Assembly: GCF_019710745.1 (NCBI RefSeq)
Contig: NZ_JAHKJW010000054.1
Location: forward strand, 1 to 45,493
Reading direction: 5' to 3'
Origin: Streptomyces beigongshangae
GTDB lineage: Bacteria > Actinomycetota > Actinomycetes > Streptomycetales > Streptomycetaceae
Length of the DNA stretch: 45,493 nt
The notes under the pieces are model-generated. The model was given only the letters and a program-made list of their open reading frames with translations, was not told the origin of the DNA and ran no database searches. This document shows positions 23,785 through 31,926 of the stretch, piece after piece (positions within the stretch are counted from its first letter, which is position 1; the number at the start of each line of letters is the position of its first letter). A program made the translations under genes and the position numbers.

Positions 23785-24885
23785 GTGTCCGCAGTCTCCG
23801 ACCGGCTCCCCGACTTCCCCTGGGACAAGCTGGAGCCCTTCAAGGCGACGGCCGCCGCCCACCCGGACGGCATCGTCGACCTCTCCGTCGGCACCCCGGT
23901 CGACCCGGTGCCCGAGCTGATCCGCGAAGCCCTGGTCGCGGCCGCCGACTCGCCCGGCTACCCCACGGTGTGGGGCACGCCGGAGCTGCGGGACGCGCTG
24001 GTCGGCTGGTGCGGGCGGCGGCTGGGCGCGCGGGACCTCACGCACCGCAACGTCCTGCCGGTGGTCGGCTCCAAGGAGCTGGTGGCCTGGCTGCCGACCC
24101 AGCTGGGCCTGGGCCCCGGGGACAAGGTGGCCCACCCGCGCCTGGCGTACCCGACGTACGAGGTCGGCGCCCGGCTGGCCCGCGCGGAGCACGTGGCGTA
24201 CGACGACCCCACCGACCTGGACCCCGCCGGCCTCAGGCTGCTGTGGCTCAACTCCCCGTCGAACCCCACCGGCCGGGTCCTCTCCCGGCAGGAGCTCACC
24301 CGGATCGTCGCCTGGGCGCGCGAGCACGGCGTCCTCGTCCTCGCCGACGAGTGCTACATCGAACTGGGCTGGGAGGCCGACCCGGTCTCGGTCCTGCACC
24401 CCGACGTGTGCGGCGGCTCGTACGAGGGGATCGTCGCGGTCCACTCGCTGTCGAAACGGTCCAACCTGGCGGGCTACCGGGCGGCGTTCCTCGCCGGTGA
24501 CCCCGGCGTCCTGGGCGACCTGCTGCAGATCCGCAAGCACGGCGGCATGATGACGTCCGCGCCCACGCAGGCCGCCGTGGTCGCCGCCCTCTCCGACGAC
24601 GTCCACGTCCGGGAGCAGCGCGAGCGGTACGCGGCCCGCCGCCGGGTCCTGCGCGAGGCCCTCGTGCGGCACGGCTTCCGCATCGAGCACAGCGAGGCGA
24701 GCCTCTACCTGTGGGCGACCCGGGACGAGTCCTGCTGGGAGACGGTGGCCCGGCTGGCCACCCTCGGCATCCTGGTGGCCCCGGGCGACTTCTACGGCCC
24801 CGCGGGCGACACGTTCGTACGGGTGGCCCTGACGGCGACGGACGAACGGGTGCGGGCGGCGGCGGACCGCCTGGCGGCCTCCTGA
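23785..24885 (+). CDS. dapC: Succinyldiaminopimelate transaminase
   Basis: A 366-residue fold-type I, PLP-dependent aminotransferase of the actinobacterial DapC type. It makes N-succinyl-2-amino-6-ketopimelate to N-succinyl-L,L-diaminopimelate interconversion possible in lysine/cell-wall precursor synthesis. Features: DLSVGTPVDPVPELIREAL at the N-terminus, NSPSNPTGRVLS (Asn/Pro cofactor loop), LADECYIEL, and the PLP lysine in HSLSKRSNLAGYR near 224. The C-terminal RVALTATDERV carries the substrate-carboxylate Arg. GTG 23785 is preferred; an in-frame GTG at 23761 would add eight residues. The next-step enzyme DapE is encoded at 27025-28104. Confidence 0.94.
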   Translation: MSAVSDRLPDFPWDKLEPFKATAAAHPDGIVDLSVGTPVDPVPELIREALVAAADSPGYPTVWGTPELRDALVGWCGRRLGARDLTHRNVLPVVGSKELVAWLPTQLGLGPGDKVAHPRLAYPTYEVGARLARAEHVAYDDPTDLDPAGLRLLWLNSPSNPTGRVLSRQELTRIVAWAREHGVLVLADECYIELGWEADPVSVLHPDVCGGSYEGIVAVHSLSKRSNLAGYRAAFLAGDPGVLGDLLQIRKHGGMMTSAPTQAAVVAALSDDVHVREQRERYAARRRVLREALVRHGFRIEHSEASLYLWATRDESCWETVARLATLGILVAPGDFYGPAGDTFVRVALTATDERVRAAADRLAAS

Positions 24886-24920
24886 GCGAGTCCTTCCGGT
24901 CGTGGTCCCGGTCGTGGTCG

Positions 24921-24976
24921 CGCACGCCGAGGGGGTCCGGGGAAGCGGAAGCTTCCCCGGACCCCCTCGGCGTGCG
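24921..24976. terminator. Exceptionally long bidirectional terminator
   Basis: A perfect 26-bp stem (24921-24946 / 24951-24976) capped by a GGAA tetraloop, between the convergent dapC gene and the secreted repeat protein gene. Confidence 0.9.
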
Positions 24977-24988
24977 GCCTCCCGGCGA

Positions 24989-25489
24989 CTAGCCGACCGG
25001 CAGCTTCTTCAGCGGCAGCTGCTCGGTCGGCAGCCCGCCCTTCGCCTTCGCGACGCTGTCGGTCGGCAGCCCGCCGTCCGCGGCCGAGCCCGCGGTTTCA
25101 CCGACCACGTCGCCCGCGGTCCCGGTGGCGTCACCGGCGGCCTTCTGCGCGACGGGCGTCGCGGCCTTGACGGCCTTCTTGACGGCCTTGCCACCGGTCT
25201 TGCCCGCGGCCGGCATGGCCTTCTTGACGGCCTTGCCGCCCGTCTCGCCCGCCACCGGTACGGCCTTCTTCACGACGGTGCCGCCCGCGGTACCGGCCAG
25301 CCCGGCCGCCTTCTGGGTGGCGTTCTCGGCCGTGCTGTCCGCGTTGTCCAGCGTGCTCAGGCCGCCGAGGTCGGGGGCGGCCGGCAGTCCGGCCGCGCTC
25401 GCGGAGCCGGCCGCACCGACCACGGGCGCCGCTCCCGCTGCGATGAGCAGCGCGGCACGGGCGATCCGACGGGTCAGGGAGAGGGACAT
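24989..25489 (-). CDS. Secreted Ala/Lys-repeat protein, unknown function
   Basis: A 166-residue protein with AAAGGAG before the ATG. The signal peptide MSLSLTRRIARAALLIAAGA... ends near ASAAG (about residue 33), so it should be exported. The mature part is low-complexity and built from degenerate repeats such as GGKAVKKAMPAAGKTGGKAVKKAV, rich in Ala, Gly, Lys and Thr, and without cysteine. This composition suggests a cell-surface polyanion-binding or structural role, but no family is recognised. The gene has a candidate promoter at 25681-25708, predicting a 5' leader of about 185 bases. Confidence 0.75.
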   Translation of the reverse strand: MSLSLTRRIARAALLIAAGAAPVVGAAGSASAAGLPAAPDLGGLSTLDNADSTAENATQKAAGLAGTAGGTVVKKAVPVAGETGGKAVKKAMPAAGKTGGKAVKKAVKAATPVAQKAAGDATGTAGDVVGETAGSAADGGLPTDSVAKAKGGLPTEQLPLKKLPVG

Positions 25490-25863
25490 GGTGCTCCTTT
25501 GACGGAAGAGAACGAGGGATGGCGAGGAAACAGTGCGCCGAACCCGGTGGTTGACCGACTGGGTGTCGGACGGGCGTCGATCGGCCGGCTGCTGATCGTT
25601 CCGGGCCCGGACGCAGTGACTACCGCTCGAAGTCCGCGAAGGTTGCGGTGACCGGACGTAAAGAGTTGGTAACGCGTCGCATTATCGGCTGCGGAGAAAA
25701 CCGGGCAAAGGGCACCGGGGTGCGCGCTTCGCCGTACGGGCACAGCCCTTTGTTCCCATGGGATGCGCCGTCGGCGGCGCGGCTGCGGGGAGGGCTCGTG
25801 GGAAACCCGGGCGGGATCTCGACGCGGCACGCCGGAAGTGCCCCCAACGGGTGAGGGCCCGTA
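25490..25863. other. Non-coding stretch: long 5' leader of the secreted protein gene
   Basis: No supported gene. On the minus strand TTGCCC (25708-25703) and GATAAT (25686-25681) with a 16-bp spacer form the best promoter-like pair. Transcription from it would leave a leader of about 185 bases before 25489. I saw no match to a known riboswitch consensus. Confidence 0.5.
25681..25708 (-). promoter_or_regulatory. Candidate vegetative promoter for the secreted protein gene
   Basis: -35 TTGCCC and -10 GATAAT, 16-bp spacer, minus strand. Confidence 0.5.
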
Positions 25864-26871
25864 CTACTGACCGGTGACGATGCGCACCTCGTCCGTGGTG
25901 TCACGGGAGCCCGGGCCGCCGGTCCGCCATTCGCTGCGGGTGCTCCCGGCGGTCCACACCCGGCCCGCGTACGAGACCTGCCTGACGTGCAGCGCGGAGG
26001 AGTTGGCCACGGCCCAGTGCGCGAGCGCCCAGCCGCGCTGCCGCTTCCCGCCCTCGCTCCCCTTCCCGTTCCCGTCGGGAGAGGTCTCCGGGACGGGCAC
26101 GGTCACCGTGTGCGCGCCGGAGGAACCGGCGGACGGGGTGCCGACGGGCGAGGTACCGGCGGACGGGGAGGCGGCGGGCGGGGAGGCGGCCACCGCGGCG
26201 CCCGTCTCCTGGAGGACCCCGCGGCCGAAGTCCCGTACGAGCGCCGCGCGCACCGCCTGCGGGCCGCCGGGCCGTACGTCCGGGCGGCCCTCGCAGGTGA
26301 GCGTGGCGGCGGCGCGCCCGGTGAGGGCCGCCGCCAGGAGCGCCGCGTCCGGTTCGTGCTTGGCGTACGCGTCCGGGTAGCCGCTGCGCTGGACGCGCTG
26401 CGCGGCGACGGTGAGCGGCAGGCTCGCGTAGCCCTCCACCTTGTCCAGGTGCTCGTAGAACTCGCCCGCCGCGTACGCCGGGTCCATGATCTCCTGCTCG
26501 GAGCCCCAGCCCTGCGAGGGCCGCTGCTGGAAGAGCCCCAGCGAGTCCCGGTCGCCGTAGTCGATGTTGCGCAGGGCGGACTCCTGGAGCGCCGTGGCGA
26601 GGGCTATCGTGACGGCCCGCTCGGGCATGCCCCGGTTGGTGCCGACCGCCGAGATCGTCGCCGCGTTCACCGCCTGCTCCGCCGTGAACTCGTACGACGC
26701 GCCGTCGCCCGTGCCCGGGACGACCCTGCACTTGGGCACTCCGGTCCCGCCGGTCAGGTAGTGCGCGGTGAGGTAACCCGCGACGCCGAGGAGCACGACG
26801 AGGGCCGCACCGAAACGGAGCAGACGGCCGCGGCGCGCGCGAGGGGCGGAAGTGGGGGACGGCTCAGGCAC
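25864..26871 (-). CDS. Membrane-anchored lysozyme-like-fold protein
   Basis: A 335-residue protein starting at GTG (VPEPSPTSAPRARRGR...). One N-terminal membrane anchor (about 19-37) places the rest outside the cell. The domain near 65-190 carries ERAVTIALATALQES, NIDYGDRDSLGLFQQRPSQGWG and DPAYAAGEFYEHL, a pattern typical of lysozyme/transglycosylase-like domains in actinobacterial wall proteins; Glu in ALQES could be the catalytic acid. A Ser/Pro/Thr-rich linker then leads to a C-terminal block WALAHWAVANSSALHVRQVSYAGRVW. Such genes are often annotated as heavy-metal transporters, which the sequence does not support. Peptidoglycan cleavage is inferred. It is divergent from dapE. Confidence 0.82.
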   Translation of the reverse strand: MPEPSPTSAPRARRGRLLRFGAALVVLLGVAGYLTAHYLTGGTGVPKCRVVPGTGDGASYEFTAEQAVNAATISAVGTNRGMPERAVTIALATALQESALRNIDYGDRDSLGLFQQRPSQGWGSEQEIMDPAYAAGEFYEHLDKVEGYASLPLTVAAQRVQRSGYPDAYAKHEPDAALLAAALTGRAAATLTCEGRPDVRPGGPQAVRAALVRDFGRGVLQETGAAVAASPPAASPSAGTSPVGTPSAGSSGAHTVTVPVPETSPDGNGKGSEGGKRQRGWALAHWAVANSSALHVRQVSYAGRVWTAGSTRSEWRTGGPGSRDTTDEVRIVTGQ

Positions 26872-27011
26872 CCGTACAAGGTACTGGAGAGTACGGCCGG
26901 TGATCCGTGGGGTTGTGGATGTTCCACGGGGGCGGTGGGGCCCCGGAGGAGGACGGCGCGGTCCGGCGGAGACCGGGCGGTCCGGCGGGGGCCATGGCCG
27001 GACCGGCGCGT

Positions 27012-27017
27012 TAGGGT
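27012..27017 (+). promoter_or_regulatory. -10 element of a probable leaderless dapE transcript
   Basis: TAGGGT, seven bases before the dapE ATG; no clear -35. Confidence 0.5.
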
Positions 27018-27024
27018 CGTCGGC

Positions 27025-28104
27025 ATGGCCGACACCCCGCTCGATCTCACCCTGGACGCCGCCCGGCTCACCGCGCGGCTCGTCGACTTCCCCTCGGAGA
27101 GCGGCACCGAGAAGCCCCTCGCGGACGCCGTCGAGACCGCCCTGCGCGCCCTGCCCCACCTCACGGTCGACCGGTACGGCAACAACGTCGTCGCGCGGAC
27201 GGACCTGGGCCGGGCCGAGCGCGTGGTGCTGGCCGGCCACATCGACACGGTCCCCATCGCGGACAACGTGCCCTCGCGCCTGGACGAGGACGGCGTCCTC
27301 TGGGGCTGCGGCACCTGCGACATGAAGTCGGGCGTCGCGGTGCAGCTGCGGATCGCGGCCACGGTGCCCGCCCCCAACCGCGACCTCACCTTCATCTTCT
27401 ACGACAACGAAGAGGTCGCCGCGGACCTGAACGGCCTCAAGCACGTGGCCGAGGCCCGCCCCGAGTGGCTGGAGGGCGACTTCGCGGTCCTCCTGGAGCC
27501 CTCCGACGGGCAGGTCGAGGGCGGCTGTCAGGGGACCCTGCGGGTGCTGCTGAAGACCACGGGCGAGCGGGCGCACTCCGCGCGCGGCTGGATGGGCTCC
27601 AACGCCATCCACGCCGCCTCCGCGATCCTCGCGCGCCTCGCCGCCTACGAGCCGCGCCGCCCGGTGATCGACGGACTGGAGTACCGCGAGGGCCTGAACG
27701 CCGTCGGGATCACCGGCGGGGTGGCCGGCAACGTCATCCCCGACGAGTGCGTGGTGAGCGTCAACTTCCGGTACGCGCCCGACCGCAGCGGGGAGGAGGC
27801 GCTCGCGCACGTCCGCGAGGTCTTCGCCGACTGCGGGGTCGACGAGTTCGTCGTCGACGACCACAGCGGCGCCGCGCTGCCCGGTCTGTCCCACCCGGCC
27901 GCGGCCGCCTTCATCGAGGCCGTCGGGGGTACGCCGCAGCCCAAGTACGGCTGGACGGACGTCTCCCGCTTCAGCGCGCTCGGCATTCCGGCGGTCAACT
28001 ACGGCCCCGGCAATCCGCACTTGGCGCACAAGCGGGACGAAAGGGTGGAAACCGCCAAGATCCTGGCGGGCGAGGAGCGGCTGAGGGCCTGGCTGACCGC
28101 CTGA
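27025..28104 (+). CDS. dapE: Succinyl-diaminopimelate desuccinylase
   Basis: A 359-residue M20-family zinc hydrolase that removes succinate from N-succinyl-L,L-diaminopimelate, giving L,L-diaminopimelate for lysine and the cell wall. The first metal motif is LAGHIDTVPIADN (His near 72, Asp near 74). The bridging Asp is in GCGTCDMKSG, the general base in FYDNEEVA (Glu near 127-128), further ligands in LLEPSDG, and the C-terminal His in NPHLAHKRDE. It is of the actinobacterial DapE type. dapC is 2 kb upstream. The ATG closely follows a TAGGGT box. Confidence 0.95.
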   Translation: MADTPLDLTLDAARLTARLVDFPSESGTEKPLADAVETALRALPHLTVDRYGNNVVARTDLGRAERVVLAGHIDTVPIADNVPSRLDEDGVLWGCGTCDMKSGVAVQLRIAATVPAPNRDLTFIFYDNEEVAADLNGLKHVAEARPEWLEGDFAVLLEPSDGQVEGGCQGTLRVLLKTTGERAHSARGWMGSNAIHAASAILARLAAYEPRRPVIDGLEYREGLNAVGITGGVAGNVIPDECVVSVNFRYAPDRSGEEALAHVREVFADCGVDEFVVDDHSGAALPGLSHPAAAAFIEAVGGTPQPKYGWTDVSRFSALGIPAVNYGPGNPHLAHKRDERVETAKILAGEERLRAWLTA

Positions 28105-28191
28105 TCCACGGCGGACATGCCGGCGTCCCCCCTCCTTCACCTCCGCCGATCTACGCTGAGGTGGAACGATCGCCAAGCGGAGGGAGCGGAC

Positions 28192-28950
28192 ATGGCTACC
28201 GGCAACCCCGAGGGCAGCACGCAGCCACCGGAGGAGAAGCGGCTGGGCCCCGTGCTGCGCAGGCGGGAACAGGTGCAGCGGAGCACGACGGACCAGCGGC
28301 TGCTGGACGAGCGCGCTCCGACGGACTGGGTGCACACCGACCCCTGGCGCGTGCTGCGCATCCAGTCGGAGTTCATCGAGGGCTTCGGCACGCTCGCCGA
28401 ACTCCCGCCCGCCATCAGCGTCTTCGGTTCGGCGCGCACACCGGCGGGCTCCGCCGAGTACGAGGCCGGGGTCGCGCTCGGCCGCGGTCTGGTCGAGGCG
28501 GGCTTCGCGGTGATCACCGGCGGTGGCCCGGGGGCCATGGAGGCCGCCAACAAGGGCGCCTGCGAGGCGAAGGGCATCTCCGTCGGCCTCGGCATCGAGC
28601 TGCCCTTCGAGCAGGGGCTCAACCCCTACGTCGACATCGGCCTCAACTTCCGCTACTTCTTCGTGCGCAAGATGATGTTCGTCAAGTACGCGCAGGGGTT
28701 CGTGGTGCTGCCGGGCGGCCTCGGCACCCTCGACGAGCTCTTCGAGGCCCTCACGCTCGTCCAGACCCAGAAGGTGACCCGCTTCCCGATCGTGCTCTTC
28801 GGCACGGAGTACTGGGGCGGTCTGGTCGACTGGCTCAAGAACACCCTGATCGCCCAGGGCAAGGCAGCGGAGAAGGACCTGCTCCTGTTCCACCTCACGG
28901 ACGACGTGGACGAGGCGGTGGCGCTGGTGTCGAAGGAGGCGGGACGGTAG
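28192..28950 (+). CDS. LOG/TIGR00730 family Rossmann-fold protein
   Basis: A 252-residue protein with GGAGGGAG before the ATG. The LOG motifs are complete: GGGPGAMEAANKGA and PGGLGTLDELFE, after SVFGSARTP. This family includes cytokinin riboside 5'-monophosphate phosphoribohydrolases, which release a free base from a nucleoside monophosphate. The M. tuberculosis positional homologue Rv1205 has that activity, so the same chemistry is likely, though the physiological substrate in Streptomyces is uncertain. TACGCT at 28151-28156 may be its -10. The order dapE-LOG-folP2 matches mycobacteria. Confidence 0.93.
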   Translation: MATGNPEGSTQPPEEKRLGPVLRRREQVQRSTTDQRLLDERAPTDWVHTDPWRVLRIQSEFIEGFGTLAELPPAISVFGSARTPAGSAEYEAGVALGRGLVEAGFAVITGGGPGAMEAANKGACEAKGISVGLGIELPFEQGLNPYVDIGLNFRYFFVRKMMFVKYAQGFVVLPGGLGTLDELFEALTLVQTQKVTRFPIVLFGTEYWGGLVDWLKNTLIAQGKAAEKDLLLFHLTDDVDEAVALVSKEAGR

Positions 28951-28973
28951 GGCCCACCGGCTCCTCGAACGCC

Positions 28974-28999
28974 GGGCGGGCCGGTTCCCCGGCCCGTCC
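28974..28999. terminator. Terminator between LOG gene and folP2-like gene
   Basis: An 11-bp stem with one G-U pair (28974-28984 / 28989-28999), loop TTCC, between convergent genes. Confidence 0.6.
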
Positions 29000-29052
29000 G
29001 GGGGCGGAAGACCCGTCCGGGGCGGAAGACCTGGCCGGGGGCGGAGGGAGTC

Positions 29053-29913
29053 CTACGCCAGCCCCCGCCGGGCGACCGCCGGCGGCCGGTGCCCCGCGAT
29101 GGACGCCACCATGTCCAGCACCTGCCGCGTCTCGGCGACCTCGTGCACCCGGTACACCTGCGCCCCCAGCCACGCGGACACCGCGGTCGTCGCCAGCGTC
29201 CCCACCACCCGCTCCTTGACCGGCCGGTCGAGCGTCTCGCCCACGAAGTCCTTGTTGGACAGCGACACCAGCACGGGCCACCCGGTCCCGACCATCTCCC
29301 CGAGCCGCCGCGTGGCCTCCAGGCTGTGCCGCGTGTTCTTCCCGAAGTCGTGCCCGGGATCGATGAGCACGGACTCCCGCGGCACGCCGAGCGAGACGGC
29401 CCGCTCGGCCAGCCCCAGCGTCACCCGCAGGATGTCGGCCACGACGTCGTCGTAGGCGATGCGGTGCGGGCGCGTACGCGGCTGCGTGCCGCCCGCGTGC
29501 GTGCACACGATCCCCGCCCCGTACCGCGCGGCGACCTCGGCGAGGAGCGGGTCGACCCCGCCCCAGGCGTCGTTCAGCAGGTCCGCGCCCGCCTCGCACA
29601 CCGCCTCGCCCACCTCGTGCCGCCAGGTGTCGACGCTGATGACCACGTCGGGGAAGCGGCGCCGCACCTCGGCGACGAACCCGACGGTCCGCCGCGCCTC
29701 CTCCTCGGCGGTCACCTCCTCGCCGGGCCCGGCCTTGACCCCGCCGATGTCGATGATGGCGGCCCCCTCGGACACCGCCTGCTCCACGCGTGCGAGCGCG
29801 GGCTCGTCGCGGAAGGTGGCCCCCTGGTCGTAGAAGGAGTCCGGGGTCCGGTTCACGATCGCCATGATCACCGGCTCGTGCGCGCCGAACTCGCGCCTGC
29901 CCAGCCTGAGCAT
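29053..29913 (-). CDS. Dihydropteroate synthase homologue of the FolP2 type
   Basis: A 286-residue TIM-barrel protein clearly related to DHPS: MAIVNRTPDSFYDQGATF is the first signature. Where real DHPS has DxGGESTRPG in loop 2, which binds pABA and sulfonamides, this protein reads IDIGGVKAGPGEEV. The later SRK motif is SNK (SLSNKDFVGE) and NDVSGG is NDAWGG. These are the changes seen in mycobacterial FolP2 (Rv1207), reported to lack DHPS activity. The genome should therefore carry another folP, and this enzyme probably acts on a different pterin-like or other substrate. ATG 29913 is preceded by GGGAAAGG. TTAGGGT upstream on the minus strand (about 29973-29979) may be its -10. Confidence 0.88.
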   Translation of the reverse strand: MLRLGRREFGAHEPVIMAIVNRTPDSFYDQGATFRDEPALARVEQAVSEGAAIIDIGGVKAGPGEEVTAEEEARRTVGFVAEVRRRFPDVVISVDTWRHEVGEAVCEAGADLLNDAWGGVDPLLAEVAARYGAGIVCTHAGGTQPRTRPHRIAYDDVVADILRVTLGLAERAVSLGVPRESVLIDPGHDFGKNTRHSLEATRRLGEMVGTGWPVLVSLSNKDFVGETLDRPVKERVVGTLATTAVSAWLGAQVYRVHEVAETRQVLDMVASIAGHRPPAVARRGLA

Positions 29914-30062
29914 CCCCTGTGGCCTTTCCCGGTAGACGGCGGCGGATGTCGCCGTTCCGCCGCCTGCGACCCTAACGGTCGCGGGCACATGGCACGATCG
30001 GGGCCTGACACTTTCCGTGCCGGCGCGCCCCGCGTCGGCATCAGAGCGTGGGGACCTCACAG

Positions 30063-30413
30063 ATGTTCATGTTCCTGTTCCTGGTCGTCGCCCTCGTCGT
30101 CGTGGTCGGCGCGGTGACCCTCTCCGTGGTCGGAGGCGGTGACAGCGCCGTCCTGCCCGAGGTGGCGCCGGAGCGGCTGCGGGACCCCCTGCCCCCGGAC
30201 CGCCCCCTGCACAGCGGGGACCTGGGGGCGCTGCGCTTCCCGCTGGCCCTGCGCGGCTACCGCATGGCGGACGTGGACGACGCGCTGGACCGCGTCGGCG
30301 CCGAACTCGCCGAGCGGGACGCCCGGATCGCCGACCTGGAGGCCGCGCTGGCCGGAGCGCGCTCGACCGCGGCCACCTCCCTGCAGAAACCCGCGGAGGG
30401 GGATCACCGGTGA
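30063..30413 (+). CDS. DivIVA-domain membrane protein
   Basis: A 116-residue protein: an N-terminal transmembrane helix (MFMFLFLVVALVVVVGAVTL), an acidic/proline linker, then a short DivIVA-type segment (about 62-92; FPLALRGYRMADVDDALDRVGAEL) and a coiled-coil tail. Rv1209 of M. tuberculosis is the positional match. DivIVA segments commonly direct proteins to poles or septa; a role here is inferred only. ATG 30063 was preferred to GTG 30048 for its GGGGA site. The stop overlaps the tag start (GTGA), so the two are coupled. Confidence 0.85.
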   Translation: MFMFLFLVVALVVVVGAVTLSVVGGGDSAVLPEVAPERLRDPLPPDRPLHSGDLGALRFPLALRGYRMADVDDALDRVGAELAERDARIADLEAALAGARSTAATSLQKPAEGDHR

Positions 30414-30994
30414 GCGACGCCCTGAAGGGCGCCGACGGGGCGCTGCGCTGCCCCTGGGCCCTGTCGGCCGACGACTACACGGCCTACCACGACGAGGAGT
30501 GGGGGCGCCCGGTCCACGGCGACGACGCGCTGTACGAGCGGCTGTGCCTGGAGGCATTCCAGTCGGGCCTGTCCTGGATCACGATCCTGCGCCGCCGCGA
30601 AGGCTTCCGCGCCGCCTTCGCGCACTTCAGGATCGCCGACGTCGCGGAGTTCACGGACGCCGACAAGGAGCGCCTCCTCGCCGATCCGGGCATCATCCGC
30701 AACCGCGCCAAGATCGAGGCGACGGTCGCCAACGCGCGCGTACTGGCCGGCTGGGCCCCGGGCGACCTGGACCGGCTGATCTGGTCGTACGCCCCGGACC
30801 CGGCCGGCCGGCCCGCCCCGCGGACCCTCGCCGAGGTCCCGGCGGTCACCGACGGGTCCACGGCCCTCTCCAAGGCCCTCAAGAAGGAGGGCATCCGCTT
30901 CGTGGGCCCCACGACGGCCTACGCCCTGATGCAGGCGTGCGGCCTGGTGAACGACCACCTGACGGACTGCACGTCCAGGACGACCGCCCCCTGA
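30410..30994 (+). CDS. tag: DNA-3-methyladenine glycosylase I
   Basis: A 194-residue base-excision repair enzyme that removes 3-methyladenine from alkylated DNA. The TAG signature RCPWAL...YHDEEWGRPVHGDDALYERLCLEAFQSGLSW is intact. The zinc ligands (Cys in RCPWA, His in YHDEEWG, and His/Cys in NDHLTDC at the C-terminus) are all present. The GTG overlaps the stop of the DivIVA-domain gene by four bases. The same pair occurs in mycobacteria (Rv1209-tagA). Confidence 0.96.
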   Translation: MSDALKGADGALRCPWALSADDYTAYHDEEWGRPVHGDDALYERLCLEAFQSGLSWITILRRREGFRAAFAHFRIADVAEFTDADKERLLADPGIIRNRAKIEATVANARVLAGWAPGDLDRLIWSYAPDPAGRPAPRTLAEVPAVTDGSTALSKALKKEGIRFVGPTTAYALMQACGLVNDHLTDCTSRTTAP

Positions 30995-31021
30995 GGGGCG
31001 CGGGGAACCGCGCGCCCAGCC
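30994..31021 (+). repeat. Interspersed repeat copy B
   Basis: AGGGGCGCGGGGAACCGCGC followed by GCCCAGCC, beginning at the last base of the tag stop codon. Belongs to the same family as the copies near 22028, 38865 and 43210. Confidence 0.75.
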
Positions 31022-31070
31022 CTCACGGACCGGCACGATCCGATTCGACCCGACTCGACCCGATCCGTCC

Positions 31071-31110
31071 CGGAGCCGCCGGGCCGGGCCCGCCCGGCCC
31101 GGCGGCTCCG
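31071..31110. terminator. Strong terminator between tag and enoyl-CoA hydratase genes
   Basis: A perfect 18-bp stem (31071-31088 / 31093-31110) with loop CCCG, between convergent genes. Confidence 0.85.
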
Positions 31111-31119
31111 GCGGAGCGG

Positions 31120-31926
31120 CTACCGCCCGAGGTACTCCGGCTTCTCCTTGTCGACGAACGCCCGCACGGCGATCAGGTGGTCCTCGGAGGACCCGGCCCG
31201 GGTCTGCAGCTCGTCCTCCTTCTCCAGGGTCTCCTCCAGCGAGTGCGAGATCCCGAAGGCGAGGGACTCCTTGAGCGCGGCGTACGCCAGGGTCGGCCCC
31301 TCGGCCAGCCCGCGGGCCAGCCGCACGGCCTCGGCGGCCAGCTCGGCCGCGGGCACGATCCGGTTGGCGATCCCCAGCTCGTACGCCTCCCGCGCGGTGA
31401 TGCTGCGCGGGAAGAGCAGCAGGTCGGCGGCGCGCGAGGGCCCGACGACCCGCGGCAGCGTCCACGAGATCCCCGAGTCGGCGGTGAGCGCGACCCCGGC
31501 GAACGACGTGTTGAAGGCGGCCGTGTCGGCGACGATGCGGTAGTCCGCGGCGAGCGCGAACCCGAACCCCGCGCCGGCCGCGACACCGTTGACCGCGGCC
31601 ACCACCGGCTTCGCCGCCCCGGTCAGGGCCCGTACGATCGGGTTGTAGTGCTCCTGGACCGTGCTCATGACGCCCTCGCCCGAGTCCGGCCCGCGCGCCG
31701 CCATGAGCCCGCCGACGTGCTCCTTGAGGTCCTGGCCCACGCAGAACGCCCGGTCGCCGGCCGCGGTCAGCAGCACCGCCCGTACGGAGTCGTCCGCCGC
31801 GGCCGCCCGCGCCGCCTCCCGGAGGGCGACCTTGGCCTCGGTGTTCATCGCGTTCATCGCCTCGGGGCGGTTCAGCGTGATCGTCGCGAGTCCGTCGCTC
31901 ACCTCGTAGAGCACGGTGTCGGCCAT
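31120..31926 (-). CDS. Enoyl-CoA hydratase/isomerase family protein
   Basis: A 268-residue crotonase-fold protein with GGAGGGGACC before the ATG. It has the oxyanion-hole segments ITLNRPEAMNAMN and AFCVGQDLKEH, and AAVNGVAAGAGFGFALAADYRI. The usual catalytic acidic residues are not both obvious: TADSGISWTLPRVVG carries Asp/Ser near the second position. It may therefore be an isomerase or a ring-hydratase-type member (PaaG-like) rather than a classical hydratase. Its CoA substrate is unknown. The gene stands alone between a strong terminator and a 359-base non-coding region. Confidence 0.9.
   Translation of the reverse strand: MADTVLYEVSDGLATITLNRPEAMNAMNTEAKVALREAARAAAADDSVRAVLLTAAGDRAFCVGQDLKEHVGGLMAARGPDSGEGVMSTVQEHYNPIVRALTGAAKPVVAAVNGVAAGAGFGFALAADYRIVADTAAFNTSFAGVALTADSGISWTLPRVVGPSRAADLLLFPRSITAREAYELGIANRIVPAAELAAEAVRLARGLAEGPTLAYAALKESLAFGISHSLEETLEKEDELQTRAGSSEDHLIAVRAFVDKEKPEYLGR

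Noticed and set aside
25490..25863. c-di-AMP (ydaO) riboswitch upstream of the secreted protein gene
   Set aside because: Fragments such as GCCGAACCCGG lie on the wrong strand and the conserved core could not be found.
25864..26871. Heavy-metal transporter
   Set aside because: Single membrane anchor and lysozyme-like motifs; no transport domain or metal-binding motif.
25864..28893. Minus-strand frame of 1009 codons covering dapE and LOG
   Set aside because: Only the last third (25864-26871) has a membrane anchor and lysozyme-like domain; the rest is antisense to dapE and LOG.
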